From NCBI RefSeq assembly GCF_013373065.1, contig NZ_JABXIN010000002.1, forward strand, positions 124,001-188,000: a stretch of DNA of 64,000 bases, given 5' to 3'. The position numbers and the translations under genes are program-made. This stretch comes from Algoriphagus sp. GTDB lineage: Bacteria; Bacteroidota; Bacteroidia; Cytophagales; Cyclobacteriaceae. This document shows, piece by piece, positions 16,181-25,569 of this stretch (its first letter is position 1; each line of letters starts with the position of its first letter). The notes beneath the pieces are model-generated. The model had not been told where the DNA came from. It did not search any database and saw only the letters and a list, made by a program, of their open reading frames with translations.

Positions 16181-17887
16181 TTAGAGGTTCATTTTTTTAA
16201 GTTCAGATACGGCATGATTGGCTGCGCGGGCAGTCAAGGCCATATAAGTCAAGGAAGGGTTCACACAGGAAGAAGAAGCCATACAAGCTCCATCCGTGAC
16301 AAAAACATTTTTGCAGGCATGAACCTGATTAGTTCCGTTCAAAACAGAAGTCTTTGGATCTCTACCCATTCTGGCAGTTCCCATTTCATGTATACCATAA
16401 CCCATCTCATGCTCATTGTCAAAATCATGGATATCTTTTAATCCTGCTCGTTCAAGCATTTCTTTCGCATCAATACGAATCTGCTTATTCAAGGCCAATT
16501 CATTGGGACCCCATTCAGCATCAATGGAAAGTGTCGGTTGCCCCCATTTATCCAAAACATCTTTATTGAGATACACCTTGTTTTCATGAGATGGAAGGCA
16601 TTCTGCAAATCCTGTGATGAAAAACTCCCACGGCCCGGGTTTCATTAAACCATCCTTAAAATCTCCTCCAAAATCTTCCTGATTAGCTCCGGCGCCCCAA
16701 CCATGGCGATATCCTCCACCCTGGAAGCCCCAACCTCGAACAAATGAATCACTTTGTGGACCATCTTTCAGATTGACATATCTGGGTATATAAATTCCAT
16801 TTGGACGACGTCCTTTATAATATTTATCCTCATATCCCTCAACACTACCCATGGCACCAATTCGATAGGTATGATCCATCAAATTATGGCCCAACTCTCC
16901 TGAATCATTTCCCAAACCATTTGGAAAACGATGAGATGTGGAATTCAAAAGAATTTGGGTAGTACTTAATGTCGAAGCATTTACAAAAATGATTTTTGCC
17001 TTATATACGATATCCTCGCCGGTCTCAGCATCAATGATTCGAACACCGGAAGCTTTCCCTTTTCCCTCATCATAAACGATGGATTGAACAATTGAAAATG
17101 GACGAATTGTAAGGTTTCCAGTGGCATTTGCTGCTGGAAGAGTTACTGCATTCGAACTGAAATAGGCACCATAAGGACAACCTCTATCGCAGCGGTTTCG
17201 GAATTGACACTTTCCACGCCCATTCAATGGTTCGGTCAAATGAGCCACACGACCAATGATTAAATTTCTTCCAGGAAAATCCTTTTCAATCCGTTCTTTG
17301 ACATGCTTTTCAACGCAGTTTAACTCCATAGGAGGTAAAAAGTGGGAATCCGGTAATTGGGGTAAGCCCAATGCTTCACCACTGATTCCGGCAAATTTTT
17401 CCACATGCGTATACCAAGGCTCCAAGTCCTTATATCGAATTGGCCAATCAACTCCATGACCGTCTTTGGCATTGGCTTCAAAGTCTAGATCCGACCAGCG
17501 ATACGTTTGCTTTCCCCAAAGCAGGGATCTTCCGCCCATTTGATGTGCACGAACCCACATGAAAGGTTTTATTTCTGTGTAAGGATTTTCAAGATCATTG
17601 GCGTGAAAATGCTCATTAAACGCTCCAATAAAACCCGAGCGTCCTCCTTTAGGATGACGTGCCGCTTGCTCAGGAGTAAGTCCGCCCCGGAGTTCGTGAT
17701 CCCAAGGGTCCAAATTCATGGTAGGATAATCCACCACATGCTCCACGATCCGTCCCCTTTCCAGAACAAGGGTTTTGAGGCCGGCTTCGCAAAGTTCTTT
17801 GGCAGCCCATCCTCCACTGATACCCGAACCGATGACGATGGCATCGTAGATAAGGTTTTTATCGGCATCGATATTAAAATTGGCCAT
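16181..17887 (-). CDS. GMC family FAD oxidoreductase (gluconate/sugar dehydrogenase-like large subunit)
   Basis: Large subunit of 568 residues. The FAD-binding motif VIGSGISGGWAAKEL is near 18-32, a Cys-rich insert 'CQFRNRCDRGCPYG' near 222-235, and the GMC C-terminal signatures are 'HEMGTARMGRD' and 'FVTDGACMASSSCVNPSLT'. It has no signal of its own and would be exported by piggy-backing on the Tat signal of subunit 3. It oxidises a polyol, sugar or sugar acid at the periplasmic face; the substrate is unknown. The start ATG at 17887 is clear. The gene order (large then small) forms a two-gene operon. Confidence 0.92.
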   Translation of the reverse strand: MANFNIDADKNLIYDAIVIGSGISGGWAAKELCEAGLKTLVLERGRIVEHVVDYPTMNLDPWDHELRGGLTPEQAARHPKGGRSGFIGAFNEHFHANDLENPYTEIKPFMWVRAHQMGGRSLLWGKQTYRWSDLDFEANAKDGHGVDWPIRYKDLEPWYTHVEKFAGISGEALGLPQLPDSHFLPPMELNCVEKHVKERIEKDFPGRNLIIGRVAHLTEPLNGRGKCQFRNRCDRGCPYGAYFSSNAVTLPAANATGNLTIRPFSIVQSIVYDEGKGKASGVRIIDAETGEDIVYKAKIIFVNASTLSTTQILLNSTSHRFPNGLGNDSGELGHNLMDHTYRIGAMGSVEGYEDKYYKGRRPNGIYIPRYVNLKDGPQSDSFVRGWGFQGGGYRHGWGAGANQEDFGGDFKDGLMKPGPWEFFITGFAECLPSHENKVYLNKDVLDKWGQPTLSIDAEWGPNELALNKQIRIDAKEMLERAGLKDIHDFDNEHEMGYGIHEMGTARMGRDPKTSVLNGTNQVHACKNVFVTDGACMASSSCVNPSLTYMALTARAANHAVSELKKMNL

Positions 17888-18054
17888 AGGTTAATAGGTT
17901 TATTGTAAAGATTAATATTAGCCAATTTTCCTCTAAAAACCCTGTGCCAATTTTGAATGATTAAATGGATTTATGAAAATGGAATTATAGGTATGTATCC
18001 AATTGTAGCCAAAATAATCTTGCCACCACCCGGTTTTTGCTGTATTTTCCCATC

Positions 18055-19344
18055 ATGAAAAAACTCACCCTCATCCTGATTTTGGCTTTTGGGCCAGTAT
18101 TTTGTTTTTCACAGCAAAAACTCAATAAAGACGAGCAGAAACTGATCGAACTAATAGATAAAAACTACCAAGAGACGGTTGCCCTCTTGGAGGAAGTCCT
18201 CAACATAAATTCCGGTTCCTTAAACAAGGAAGGCGTAAGAGAAGTCGGTCAGGTTTTCGCCCGGGAATTTGAAAAAATCGGATTCCAAACCGAATGGGTG
18301 GAAGTCCCTGCTGAGGTAAACCGGGCCGGACATTTTGTGGCAACTCGAAAAGGAACCAAAGGCAAAAAACTTCTTCTCATAGGTCATATTGATACAGTTT
18401 TTGAAAAAGATATGCCCTTCACTCCCTTCACCTGGCTCAACGATAGCACCGCCACCGGACAAGGTGCCAATGATATGAAAGGTGGAGACGTATTGGTTTT
18501 TGCCAGCTTGAAAGCACTTCATGAATTGGGGTTATTGGATGACCGAAGTATCACCGTGTATTTTATGGGAGATGAGGAGAGTTCAGGAGATAATGAGCTC
18601 TCTCGAAGGGACTTTATCGAACGAGCCAAATCCCACGATATCGCTTTGGGCTATGAAACAGCTCAGGGATTCAATACCGTTACGGTCGCCCGTCGGGGTT
18701 CCAGTGGCTGGACTTTGAAAACAAGCGGCAGACAAAGCCATTCCAGTGGAGTTTTCCGCGAAAGTGTAGGCTATGGAGCCATCTATGAAGCCGCAAGAAT
18801 TTTGACAGAATTTCGGGAAGAGCTTGGTGGAGAGCAATACCTGACTTTTAACCCTGGACAAATCATCGGGGGATCAGACATCTCCTATGACGAAGAAACA
18901 GGAAAAGGTGAAGCTTTAGGTAAGACTAATATCGTTGCTCGTGAGGCATATGTGACTGGAGACTTGCGGTTTTTAGGGGAGGAGCAAAAAGAAAGAACCA
19001 GAGCAAAAATGAGAGAAATTGTCAATCGTAACCTCAATCAAACTGATGCAGAAATTACTTTCCGGGATGGTATACCTTCCATGAGTCCGCGGGAGGAAAA
19101 CTACGAATTAGCAGCTGTATTGAATCAGGTGAGTTTGGATATGGGATTTGGTGAAGTTCAGCCGGGCGATCCGGGGAGCCGGGGCGCTGCAGATATCGCC
19201 TATGTAGCGGATATCCTTCCAGGTTTGGATGGCTTAGGAGCCTCAGGACGAGGTGCACATGCTCCAGGAGAGACCATCAATATGAAACAATTTCCTGATT
19301 TGATTAAGCGAAATACGATCTTACTATACCGATTGATACGCTAA
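18055..19344 (+). CDS. M20 family metallopeptidase, exported (carboxypeptidase G2-like)
   Basis: At 429 residues from ATG 18055, it has a signal peptide (1-19, ending CFSQQ). M20 ligands are visible: HID in 'LIGHIDTVF' near 110-118, 'GANDMKGG' with the bridging Asp near 142-149, 'GDEESSGD' with the catalytic Glu pair near 173-180, and the last His in 'GRGAHAPGE'. 'GSRGAADIAYVAD' matches the glutamate carboxypeptidase/CPG2 branch. It would trim C-terminal amino acids in the periplasm. The GH13 lipoprotein gene follows 4 bp downstream. Confidence 0.9.
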   Translation: MKKLTLILILAFGPVFCFSQQKLNKDEQKLIELIDKNYQETVALLEEVLNINSGSLNKEGVREVGQVFAREFEKIGFQTEWVEVPAEVNRAGHFVATRKGTKGKKLLLIGHIDTVFEKDMPFTPFTWLNDSTATGQGANDMKGGDVLVFASLKALHELGLLDDRSITVYFMGDEESSGDNELSRRDFIERAKSHDIALGYETAQGFNTVTVARRGSSGWTLKTSGRQSHSSGVFRESVGYGAIYEAARILTEFREELGGEQYLTFNPGQIIGGSDISYDEETGKGEALGKTNIVAREAYVTGDLRFLGEEQKERTRAKMREIVNRNLNQTDAEITFRDGIPSMSPREENYELAAVLNQVSLDMGFGEVQPGDPGSRGAADIAYVADILPGLDGLGASGRGAHAPGETINMKQFPDLIKRNTILLYRLIR

Positions 19345-19348
19345 GCTA

Positions 19349-21214
19349 ATGAAGAGATTTTTATTCATGGCAGCACTAGCGGCCACCTTTTTTTCCTGCG
19401 AAAGCGACAAACCTGAACTCACAGAAACAGAATCTATGAAACCAAAAAAAATTGTTGTCTACCAGGTTTTCACTAGACTTTTTGGGAATACCAATACTAC
19501 CAACAAACCTTGGGGAACTAAGGAGGAAAACGGAGTCGGGAAGTTCAATGACTTCACGGATACCGCTTTAGCCGAAATCAAAAAGCTGGGTGTATCCCAT
19601 ATTTGGTACACTGGAGTCCCACATCATGGGGTGATCGGAGATTTTCCCGAGATCGGTGTTAGCTCTGATGATCCTGATGTGATCAAAGGGCGTGCAGGTT
19701 CGCCCTATGCGGTACGGGATTACTATCAGGTCAATCCAGATTTGGCGGTAGATGTAACAAAGCGAATGGAGGAATTTGAAGCCTTGATCGCCCGTACTCA
19801 TAAGCATGGAATGAAAGTGATTATCGACATCGTTCCAAACCATGTTTCCCGGCACTATGAAGGAAAGAACAATCCAGCAGGCGCCAGGGATTTCGGGGCA
19901 GATGATGATAAAACCGTCGAATACGCCAAAAACAACAATTTCTACTATATACCCGGAGAGGCTTTTCAGGTACCCGAACCTAAAAATGGTTATCAGCCTC
20001 TTGGAGGAGAAAAACATCCGCTTGCAGACGGGAAGTTCGATGAAAACCCAGCCAAATGGACTGGAAATGGTTCCCGCCTAGCACAGCCCGATTTCTATGA
20101 CTGGTATGAAACCGTGAAAATAAATTACGGAGTAAGACCGGATGGAACCAAGGATTTTGATGAATTACCTTCGGGAGCGGATTCCTTGGATTGGAAAGCC
20201 CATTATGACTTTTGGCAGGGCAAAGATGTGCCGGATTCCTGGAAAAAATTCAAGGACATCACCCAGTTTTGGTTGGGTAAAGAAGTTGATGGATTCCGTT
20301 TTGATATGGCCGAGATGGTACCGGTGGAGTTTTGGTCCTATCTCAATTCTCATATCAAAATGACCAAACCCGATGCCTTCCTTTTGGCGGAAGTTTATAA
20401 CCCAAGTCTCTATCGAGATTACATCCAAAAGGGTAAAATGGATTACCTCTATGACAAGGTGGAACTATATGACACCCTGAAGCACATCATGCAAGGTCAC
20501 GGTTCCACGGATAATCTAGTACCGATTTTGGAAGGCTTGAAAGACATCGAACACCACATGCTGCACTTCCTGGAAAATCACGACGAGCAGCGAATTGCCA
20601 GTCCGGAATTTGCTGGAAATCCCTGGAAAGCTATGCCTGCGATGGTGGTTTCCACGACGGTTTCTACTTCTCCGACGATGATCTATTTCGGGCAGGAAGT
20701 TGGCGAACCCGGAGCAGAGGATGCGGGTTTTGGCGACCCGAGCCGGACTTCGATTTTCGATTACATCGGCGTGCCACAGCATCAGAAATGGATGAATGGA
20801 GGGAATTTTGATGGAGGGCAGCTAACGGAAAATGAAAAAGCGCTTCGAAACTACTACTCCGAGGTGCTGAACTTCACACGTAACAGTCCCGCTTTGATGG
20901 GAGAATACCTGGAGCTTCATACGTTTAATAGGCATGAAAATCCAGACTATACAAATAAGGCTTTTGCCTTTGCCCGCTGGGATGAAAGTCAGAAGCTGAT
21001 CGTGGTGACCAACTTCGACGAGTTTCAATCGGTAAAAACCACCTTGAAACTTTCGCCAGAATTACTGAATGCATGGAACTTGGAAAAAGGTGAGCGGGAA
21101 ATTAAGGAAGTGATGTTTGGGAAGAAAAAGACTATGCTTCGGGTAACGAATGAAGGGGCTGAAATCGATCTCGACTTTGGGCCTTGGGAATCGGCTGTTT
21201 TTGATGTGAAATAA
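19349..21214 (+). CDS. Alpha-amylase family (GH13) lipoprotein
   Basis: 621 residues. The signal ends in a lipobox ('ATFFSC', Cys17), so it is lipid-anchored in the periplasm or on the surface. GH13 regions are in order: 'IIDIVPNHV' (region I), 'GFRFDMAEMV' with the nucleophile Asp (region II), 'LLAEVYNPS' with the acid/base Glu (region III) and 'LENHDEQR' (region IV). The C-terminal 100 residues form the beta-sandwich domain C. It acts on alpha-glucans or related oligosaccharides; the exact linkage is unknown. There is no susC/susD pair nearby, so it is not part of a typical PUL. GH25 follows 12 bp downstream. Confidence 0.93.
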   Translation: MKRFLFMAALAATFFSCESDKPELTETESMKPKKIVVYQVFTRLFGNTNTTNKPWGTKEENGVGKFNDFTDTALAEIKKLGVSHIWYTGVPHHGVIGDFPEIGVSSDDPDVIKGRAGSPYAVRDYYQVNPDLAVDVTKRMEEFEALIARTHKHGMKVIIDIVPNHVSRHYEGKNNPAGARDFGADDDKTVEYAKNNNFYYIPGEAFQVPEPKNGYQPLGGEKHPLADGKFDENPAKWTGNGSRLAQPDFYDWYETVKINYGVRPDGTKDFDELPSGADSLDWKAHYDFWQGKDVPDSWKKFKDITQFWLGKEVDGFRFDMAEMVPVEFWSYLNSHIKMTKPDAFLLAEVYNPSLYRDYIQKGKMDYLYDKVELYDTLKHIMQGHGSTDNLVPILEGLKDIEHHMLHFLENHDEQRIASPEFAGNPWKAMPAMVVSTTVSTSPTMIYFGQEVGEPGAEDAGFGDPSRTSIFDYIGVPQHQKWMNGGNFDGGQLTENEKALRNYYSEVLNFTRNSPALMGEYLELHTFNRHENPDYTNKAFAFARWDESQKLIVVTNFDEFQSVKTTLKLSPELLNAWNLEKGEREIKEVMFGKKKTMLRVTNEGAEIDLDFGPWESAVFDVK

Positions 21215-21226
21215 GGTTTCCAAAAT

Positions 21227-22027
21227 ATGCCCCGAAAAAAGGCTTCCAATTCCTGGGTTTGGGTAATTTTTCTAATCCTTTTTACCCTTACTATAGGAAC
21301 GGTTTTTCTTATCAAATACAATAAATGGATCAAACGGGAGCTTTCTGACTATACAAGAAAGACTCCTCCTTGGACGGAAACACTCAAGTTTGAGCAGGTT
21401 TTCAATCAATTCCCAGATGGAATATTGGGAGTTGACATCTCCCAGTATCAAGGAAAAATTGATTTCAATAAGTTATCCCTTCAAATCAAAAATCATCCTA
21501 TCCAATTCTTAGTATTTAGAGCTACAATGGGAGATGATGGGTTGGATAGAAGGTTTAAGGAAAACTGGGAAGCTTCCAAAAATTTACCAGTAGTCCGAGG
21601 GGTTTACCATTATTATCGCCCAAATGAAAACAGTAGCCTGCAGGCAGAAAATTTTATCCAAACTGTCAAATTGGAATCGGGTGACCTAATCCCGATTCTG
21701 GACATAGAAAAGCACAGTACAATTCAATCTAGAGAGCGTCTGCGGCAAGGAATCAAAAACTGGTTGAATCTTGTGGAAGCCCGTTATGGAGTAAAACCTA
21801 TGATCTATACGGGTGACCGGTTTTTCTGGGAAGTGCTCCACAATCAAGGATTTGACGAATATCCAATTTGGGTAGCGAATTATAACCGAATTCTAGAACC
21901 TGAAACCAAGAATTGGGTGATTTGGCAATTTTCAGAAAAAGGGAGTCTAGAAGGTATTGGAGAACGAATCGATTTGAATATCCTTCGAGGCGGAAGGTTC
22001 CAATTTCATAAATTGAAAATGCCTTAA
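21227..22027 (+). CDS. GH25 lysozyme-like muramidase, membrane-anchored
   Basis: 266 residues. A basic start and one hydrophobic helix (about 9-29) act as a signal anchor. The GH25 barrel follows: 'GVDISQYQGKIDF' with the catalytic Asp near 73, 'VVRGVYHYYRPN', 'LIPILDIEKH' with the acidic pair near 155-157, and 'PIWVANYN' near the end. GH25 enzymes cleave the beta-1,4 bond between MurNAc and GlcNAc. The tether would keep it in the periplasm, suggesting cell-wall remodelling rather than secreted bacteriolysis. Confidence 0.9.
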   Translation: MPRKKASNSWVWVIFLILFTLTIGTVFLIKYNKWIKRELSDYTRKTPPWTETLKFEQVFNQFPDGILGVDISQYQGKIDFNKLSLQIKNHPIQFLVFRATMGDDGLDRRFKENWEASKNLPVVRGVYHYYRPNENSSLQAENFIQTVKLESGDLIPILDIEKHSTIQSRERLRQGIKNWLNLVEARYGVKPMIYTGDRFFWEVLHNQGFDEYPIWVANYNRILEPETKNWVIWQFSEKGSLEGIGERIDLNILRGGRFQFHKLKMP

Positions 22028-22113
22028 CTGCAAAGCTTTTTAATCCGGCTTTGAACCTTGTGACCTAGCGCCCTGTTTTCCGAAAAATCAGTCCTAAAAC
22101 TTATTACGCCAAG

Positions 22114-23748
22114 TTAATCTAATACCCTATTAATCTCCGCCGCCTCATACCCTATCCGATGGGAATTCACATAAAGCGAATCTCCGGCCACCGCTTCAAA
22201 AGCTCCAGTGTAGACATTCCAGGAATCGCTGCTGGATTTTCTCCAGCCCATCAAAGCAGAGGGAGTTGGACAGCTTAAGGTGACCTTTCCTTCGGAAAAA
22301 TTTATCTTAGCCTTGGCAGTGGCAGGAGGATTTTCGGCTCCAGTCCACATCGCCTTGACCATTTCCATTTCATTGAGGGCACCTTTGTCTCCGTACTCAA
22401 CGATCCAATCTTCATGTGCTTTGCGCAGCTCTTCCAATTTATCGGCATACTCAGGATTCCCAACCAGATTGGTAAATTCCCAAGGGTCGTTTTGTGTGTC
22501 ATACAATTCTTCCTCAGGCTTGCTTTGAGCAAACCAACGAGCTTGATTTTCATTAAGCTTTCCTTGTTCATTCAGGTCCAAGAGATGTCCCATCAAGGGG
22601 TTTTGAAGGCGGTATTGGATATTTTGATAATTGGGTATCTCAGGCATGTAGTTACGAATATATTTAAATCGCCCATCAGAAACAGCCCGTACCCGATCGT
22701 ATTCTGAGTCCATCCGATCCCGAGCGGCATAGACATAGTTTCGAGGCTTAGCCTTTTGCTCACCCAAAAAAGCCTGTCCCTGCATGCTTTCAGGAATGGG
22801 GATTCCCGCCAGCGAAAGGAGCGTTGGTCCAAAATCCACAAAACTGACCAATTCATCTGTTTTTGTACCACCCTCCAGCCAAGGAGCTTTGACCAGCAAA
22901 GGCACCTTCAAGCCTCGATCATAGAGCTCTCGCTTGAAATAAGGCATCCCATCCCCGTGGTCGGAGTAAAAGAAAAGGATGGTGTTGTAATATAGTCCGT
23001 CCTCTTTCAGCTGGGCAATCACCTCTCCTACCTGCTCATCCATCCGCATCACATTGGTAATAAAGCGGGCAATTGTCCGTCTGGTAAGCGAATCATCTGG
23101 ATAGACAGGCGGTACAGTCACTTCCTTGGGGTCTACAAACAAGCTGTCTTTCCCTTCCCGAGCCCAAACCTGGGATTCATGGGTAGTGGTGAAATTGAAA
23201 ATCGAAAAGAAAGGTTGATCTGGATCTTTTCTATTTCTCCAATGGGCATTTTTACTGCTTTCATCCCACATAAAAACCGGACTCTCAAACTGGTAGTCTT
23301 CTTTTACATTATTACTCACATAGTAGCCCGCCATTCTCAAATGAATGGGGTATTGAATCATCCCTTCCGGCAAGACCACATTGTAACTTTTAAAACCAGG
23401 AGGGTAAGCATCCAAGGCATTTGCTGACATGCCTGTTGTACGCATATGCATCGCGCCAATGGAGGTCTGATAGGCACCGGTGATCAAGGCCGCTCGACTT
23501 GGCGCACATACCCCGGCGGTTGAAAATGCATTCTGATACTGAAGAGACTCGGCGGCCAAGGAATTCAGATTGGGAGTTTTACCACCCGTTCCTCCGTAGG
23601 TCTCCAAATGTTCGGGAGACATATCCTCCACGACAATCCATACGATATTGGGTTTTTCAGGGTAAACAACTTCCTGGATTTGGGACTCCTTATTTTGACA
23701 AGAGAAAATCACAGTCAGAATTAAAAAAGTGAAAGTGAGATTTTTCAT
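22114..23748 (-). CDS. Sulfatase (type I, Cys-type), lipoprotein
   Basis: 544 residues. The lipobox 'VIFSC' (Cys17) predicts a lipid-anchored protein. The metal-binding 'VEDMSPEHLETYGG' follows the first strand. The active-site CAPSR motif (Cys81) is the formylglycine site of C-type sulfatases, and 'FYSDHGDGMPYFKRELYDRG' supplies further metal ligands. It would remove sulfate esters from carbohydrates. No anaerobic or FGE maturase is encoded in the window, so modification must come from elsewhere. It diverges from the Gfo/Idh gene, with which it might share a catabolic role. Confidence 0.93.
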   Translation of the reverse strand: MKNLTFTFLILTVIFSCQNKESQIQEVVYPEKPNIVWIVVEDMSPEHLETYGGTGGKTPNLNSLAAESLQYQNAFSTAGVCAPSRAALITGAYQTSIGAMHMRTTGMSANALDAYPPGFKSYNVVLPEGMIQYPIHLRMAGYYVSNNVKEDYQFESPVFMWDESSKNAHWRNRKDPDQPFFSIFNFTTTHESQVWAREGKDSLFVDPKEVTVPPVYPDDSLTRRTIARFITNVMRMDEQVGEVIAQLKEDGLYYNTILFFYSDHGDGMPYFKRELYDRGLKVPLLVKAPWLEGGTKTDELVSFVDFGPTLLSLAGIPIPESMQGQAFLGEQKAKPRNYVYAARDRMDSEYDRVRAVSDGRFKYIRNYMPEIPNYQNIQYRLQNPLMGHLLDLNEQGKLNENQARWFAQSKPEEELYDTQNDPWEFTNLVGNPEYADKLEELRKAHEDWIVEYGDKGALNEMEMVKAMWTGAENPPATAKAKINFSEGKVTLSCPTPSALMGWRKSSSDSWNVYTGAFEAVAGDSLYVNSHRIGYEAAEINRVLD

Positions 23749-23895
23749 AGGGCAAGGAATTGATCTTGTAAGATAAACTTTTCTAAAAGAGAAGCTTACC
23801 TAGGCTCAAAAATATGGACCGAGGACTTTGACTGATGGTTCTCCTTTTTAGCTTGAAATTCTTAAATTCCATTTCAAACCCAAAAAACCTAAATC

Positions 23896-25410
23896 ATGTT
23901 TAAATCGGATCACCTCAACCGCCGGGATTTTCTGGCTTCTGCTGCCACCTTTGCGGCTTCATTTACCATCGTTCCTTCCAATGTCATCGCAGGTTTGGGA
24001 AAAATTCCTCCCTCAGACCAATTGACTGTAGCAAACATCGGTTGCGGTACGCAAGGGCTACGGGAAATGAGTAGCCTTTTGCAAAATCCCAAAGTGAGAG
24101 TGGTAGCGGTCTGCGACGTCAACAAATTCTCAACCGATTACATCGATTGGTCCCCTTATGGTATTCGAAATGATATCCGAAGAACAATTGGAGACGATTC
24201 TTGGTGGGAAGGCAAACCCGGAATCCCAGGAGGTCGCGATATCGGAAAAGAATACGTTGAAAAATACTACGCAAAAAATAACGCTTCAGGTACCTATAAA
24301 GGTTGCGCAAGCTACGAGGACTACCGGGAGCTTTTTGCAAAGGAAAGCGGGATAGATGCCGTCAAAATCATGACCCCCGACCATACACATGCGCCGATTG
24401 CTTTGGCAGCTATGGATGGAAAAATGCACGTGGTTACCCATAAACCTATTGCCAATCGGCTTTTAGAAGGAAGAAAAGTCATTCAAAAAGCCAAAGATTC
24501 AGGATTGGTTTCCCATCTCCTAGCTTGGTCCGACCGTCCCGAATACCGGCAGATCAAAGCTTGGATGGATTCGGGATTGATAGGCGAACTTCAGGAGATC
24601 CACAACTGGTCTTACCGACCTGTATGGCAACAATGGACCAAAAGACCTGAACCTACTCAACCCATCCCAGAAGGCTTAAATTGGGATCTTTGGCTAGGAC
24701 CTGTGCCTGATATGCCTTATCACAAAAACTACACGCACAATGTCTTCCGCGGCTGGTATGAATTCGGTGGTGGATCGGTAGCCGATATGGGACATTACAG
24801 TCTGTTTCCGCTTTTTGAAACCTTGGGAATTGACCGCAGTCCTATTTCTGCAAAAGCATTTGGAACTACCACCCGTGAAGAAGTAAATCAAGTCTATCAA
24901 TGGGTCAAGAATGATGTAGCTTTCCCTGCCAGTTGCATGATCAAATGGAAGTTTCCTCAGCAGGAAACCTTACCAGCTTTTGACCTTTTCTGGTATGATG
25001 GAGGCATGAAGCCTTTTGCTCCGGAAGAACTGGAAATGGATGGCAAAGACACTCCAGAAGAGGGCTTGTTGATTGTGGGCACGAAAGGAAAAATTTTGGG
25101 AGGATTCCGGGGAGAAAACCCCGTTCTTTTACCAGAATCAAAGATGATGGCAGACCGCGATTCCGAGCGCATCAACTCCCGTGAAGTGGATCGCAAAACC
25201 GATCAATGGGTTGATGCCATGCTGGAAAAGCGACAGACTCCCGGTAGCTTTACCCGTGCTCAATGCATTACCGATACGATCAACCTTGGCGCTGTTGCCC
25301 TGAGAGCAGGAAAAAAAGTAGAATTCGATGCCAACCTAGTCAAAATCACCAATGATGAAGAAGCGAATAAGCTGCTGACCAGGGAGTATCGAGCTGGTTG
25401 GGAGATTTGA
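23896..25410 (+). CDS. Gfo/Idh/MocA family oxidoreductase, Tat-exported
   Basis: 504 residues with a twin-arginine signal ('LNRRDFLASAATFAASF', about 7-23). The Rossmann part has 'ANIGCGTQG' (about 50-58) and the family 'THKPIANRL' (EKP-like, here HKP) near 190-198. The C-terminal half is the alpha/beta substrate domain. Exported Gfo/Idh proteins with NAD(P) bound before Tat export are frequent in Bacteroidota and are linked to sugar redox chemistry; the substrate here is unknown. His replaces the usual Glu of the EKP motif. A period-7 repeat array starts 3 bp after the stop. Confidence 0.88.
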   Translation: MFKSDHLNRRDFLASAATFAASFTIVPSNVIAGLGKIPPSDQLTVANIGCGTQGLREMSSLLQNPKVRVVAVCDVNKFSTDYIDWSPYGIRNDIRRTIGDDSWWEGKPGIPGGRDIGKEYVEKYYAKNNASGTYKGCASYEDYRELFAKESGIDAVKIMTPDHTHAPIALAAMDGKMHVVTHKPIANRLLEGRKVIQKAKDSGLVSHLLAWSDRPEYRQIKAWMDSGLIGELQEIHNWSYRPVWQQWTKRPEPTQPIPEGLNWDLWLGPVPDMPYHKNYTHNVFRGWYEFGGGSVADMGHYSLFPLFETLGIDRSPISAKAFGTTTREEVNQVYQWVKNDVAFPASCMIKWKFPQQETLPAFDLFWYDGGMKPFAPEELEMDGKDTPEEGLLIVGTKGKILGGFRGENPVLLPESKMMADRDSERINSREVDRKTDQWVDAMLEKRQTPGSFTRAQCITDTINLGAVALRAGKKVEFDANLVKITNDEEANKLLTREYRAGWEI

Positions 25411-25412
25411 TT

Positions 25413-25447
25413 CAGTAAGCAGTATACAGTGGGCAGTAGGCATAGTA
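25413..25447 (+). repeat. Degenerate period-7 repeat array (CAGTNNN)
   Basis: Five 7-base units in register: CAGTAAG, CAGTATA, CAGTGGG, CAGTAGG, CATAGTA. The array starts 3 bp after the Gfo/Idh stop. It has the same unit length and CAGT/ACTG core as the arms around the four-helix-bundle gene at 10.6-11.1 kb, but no ORF is attached. Confidence 0.7.
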
Positions 25448-25569
25448 TTCCTGCCCCATTCCACAGATCAGGAAGGGAGAATGATAAACACAACAAAGCA
25501 ATATCCCTCAAAATCATTAACTTAGATTATCACAACCATTAACTCTTTTAGCATTAACCCAAAAATCCT

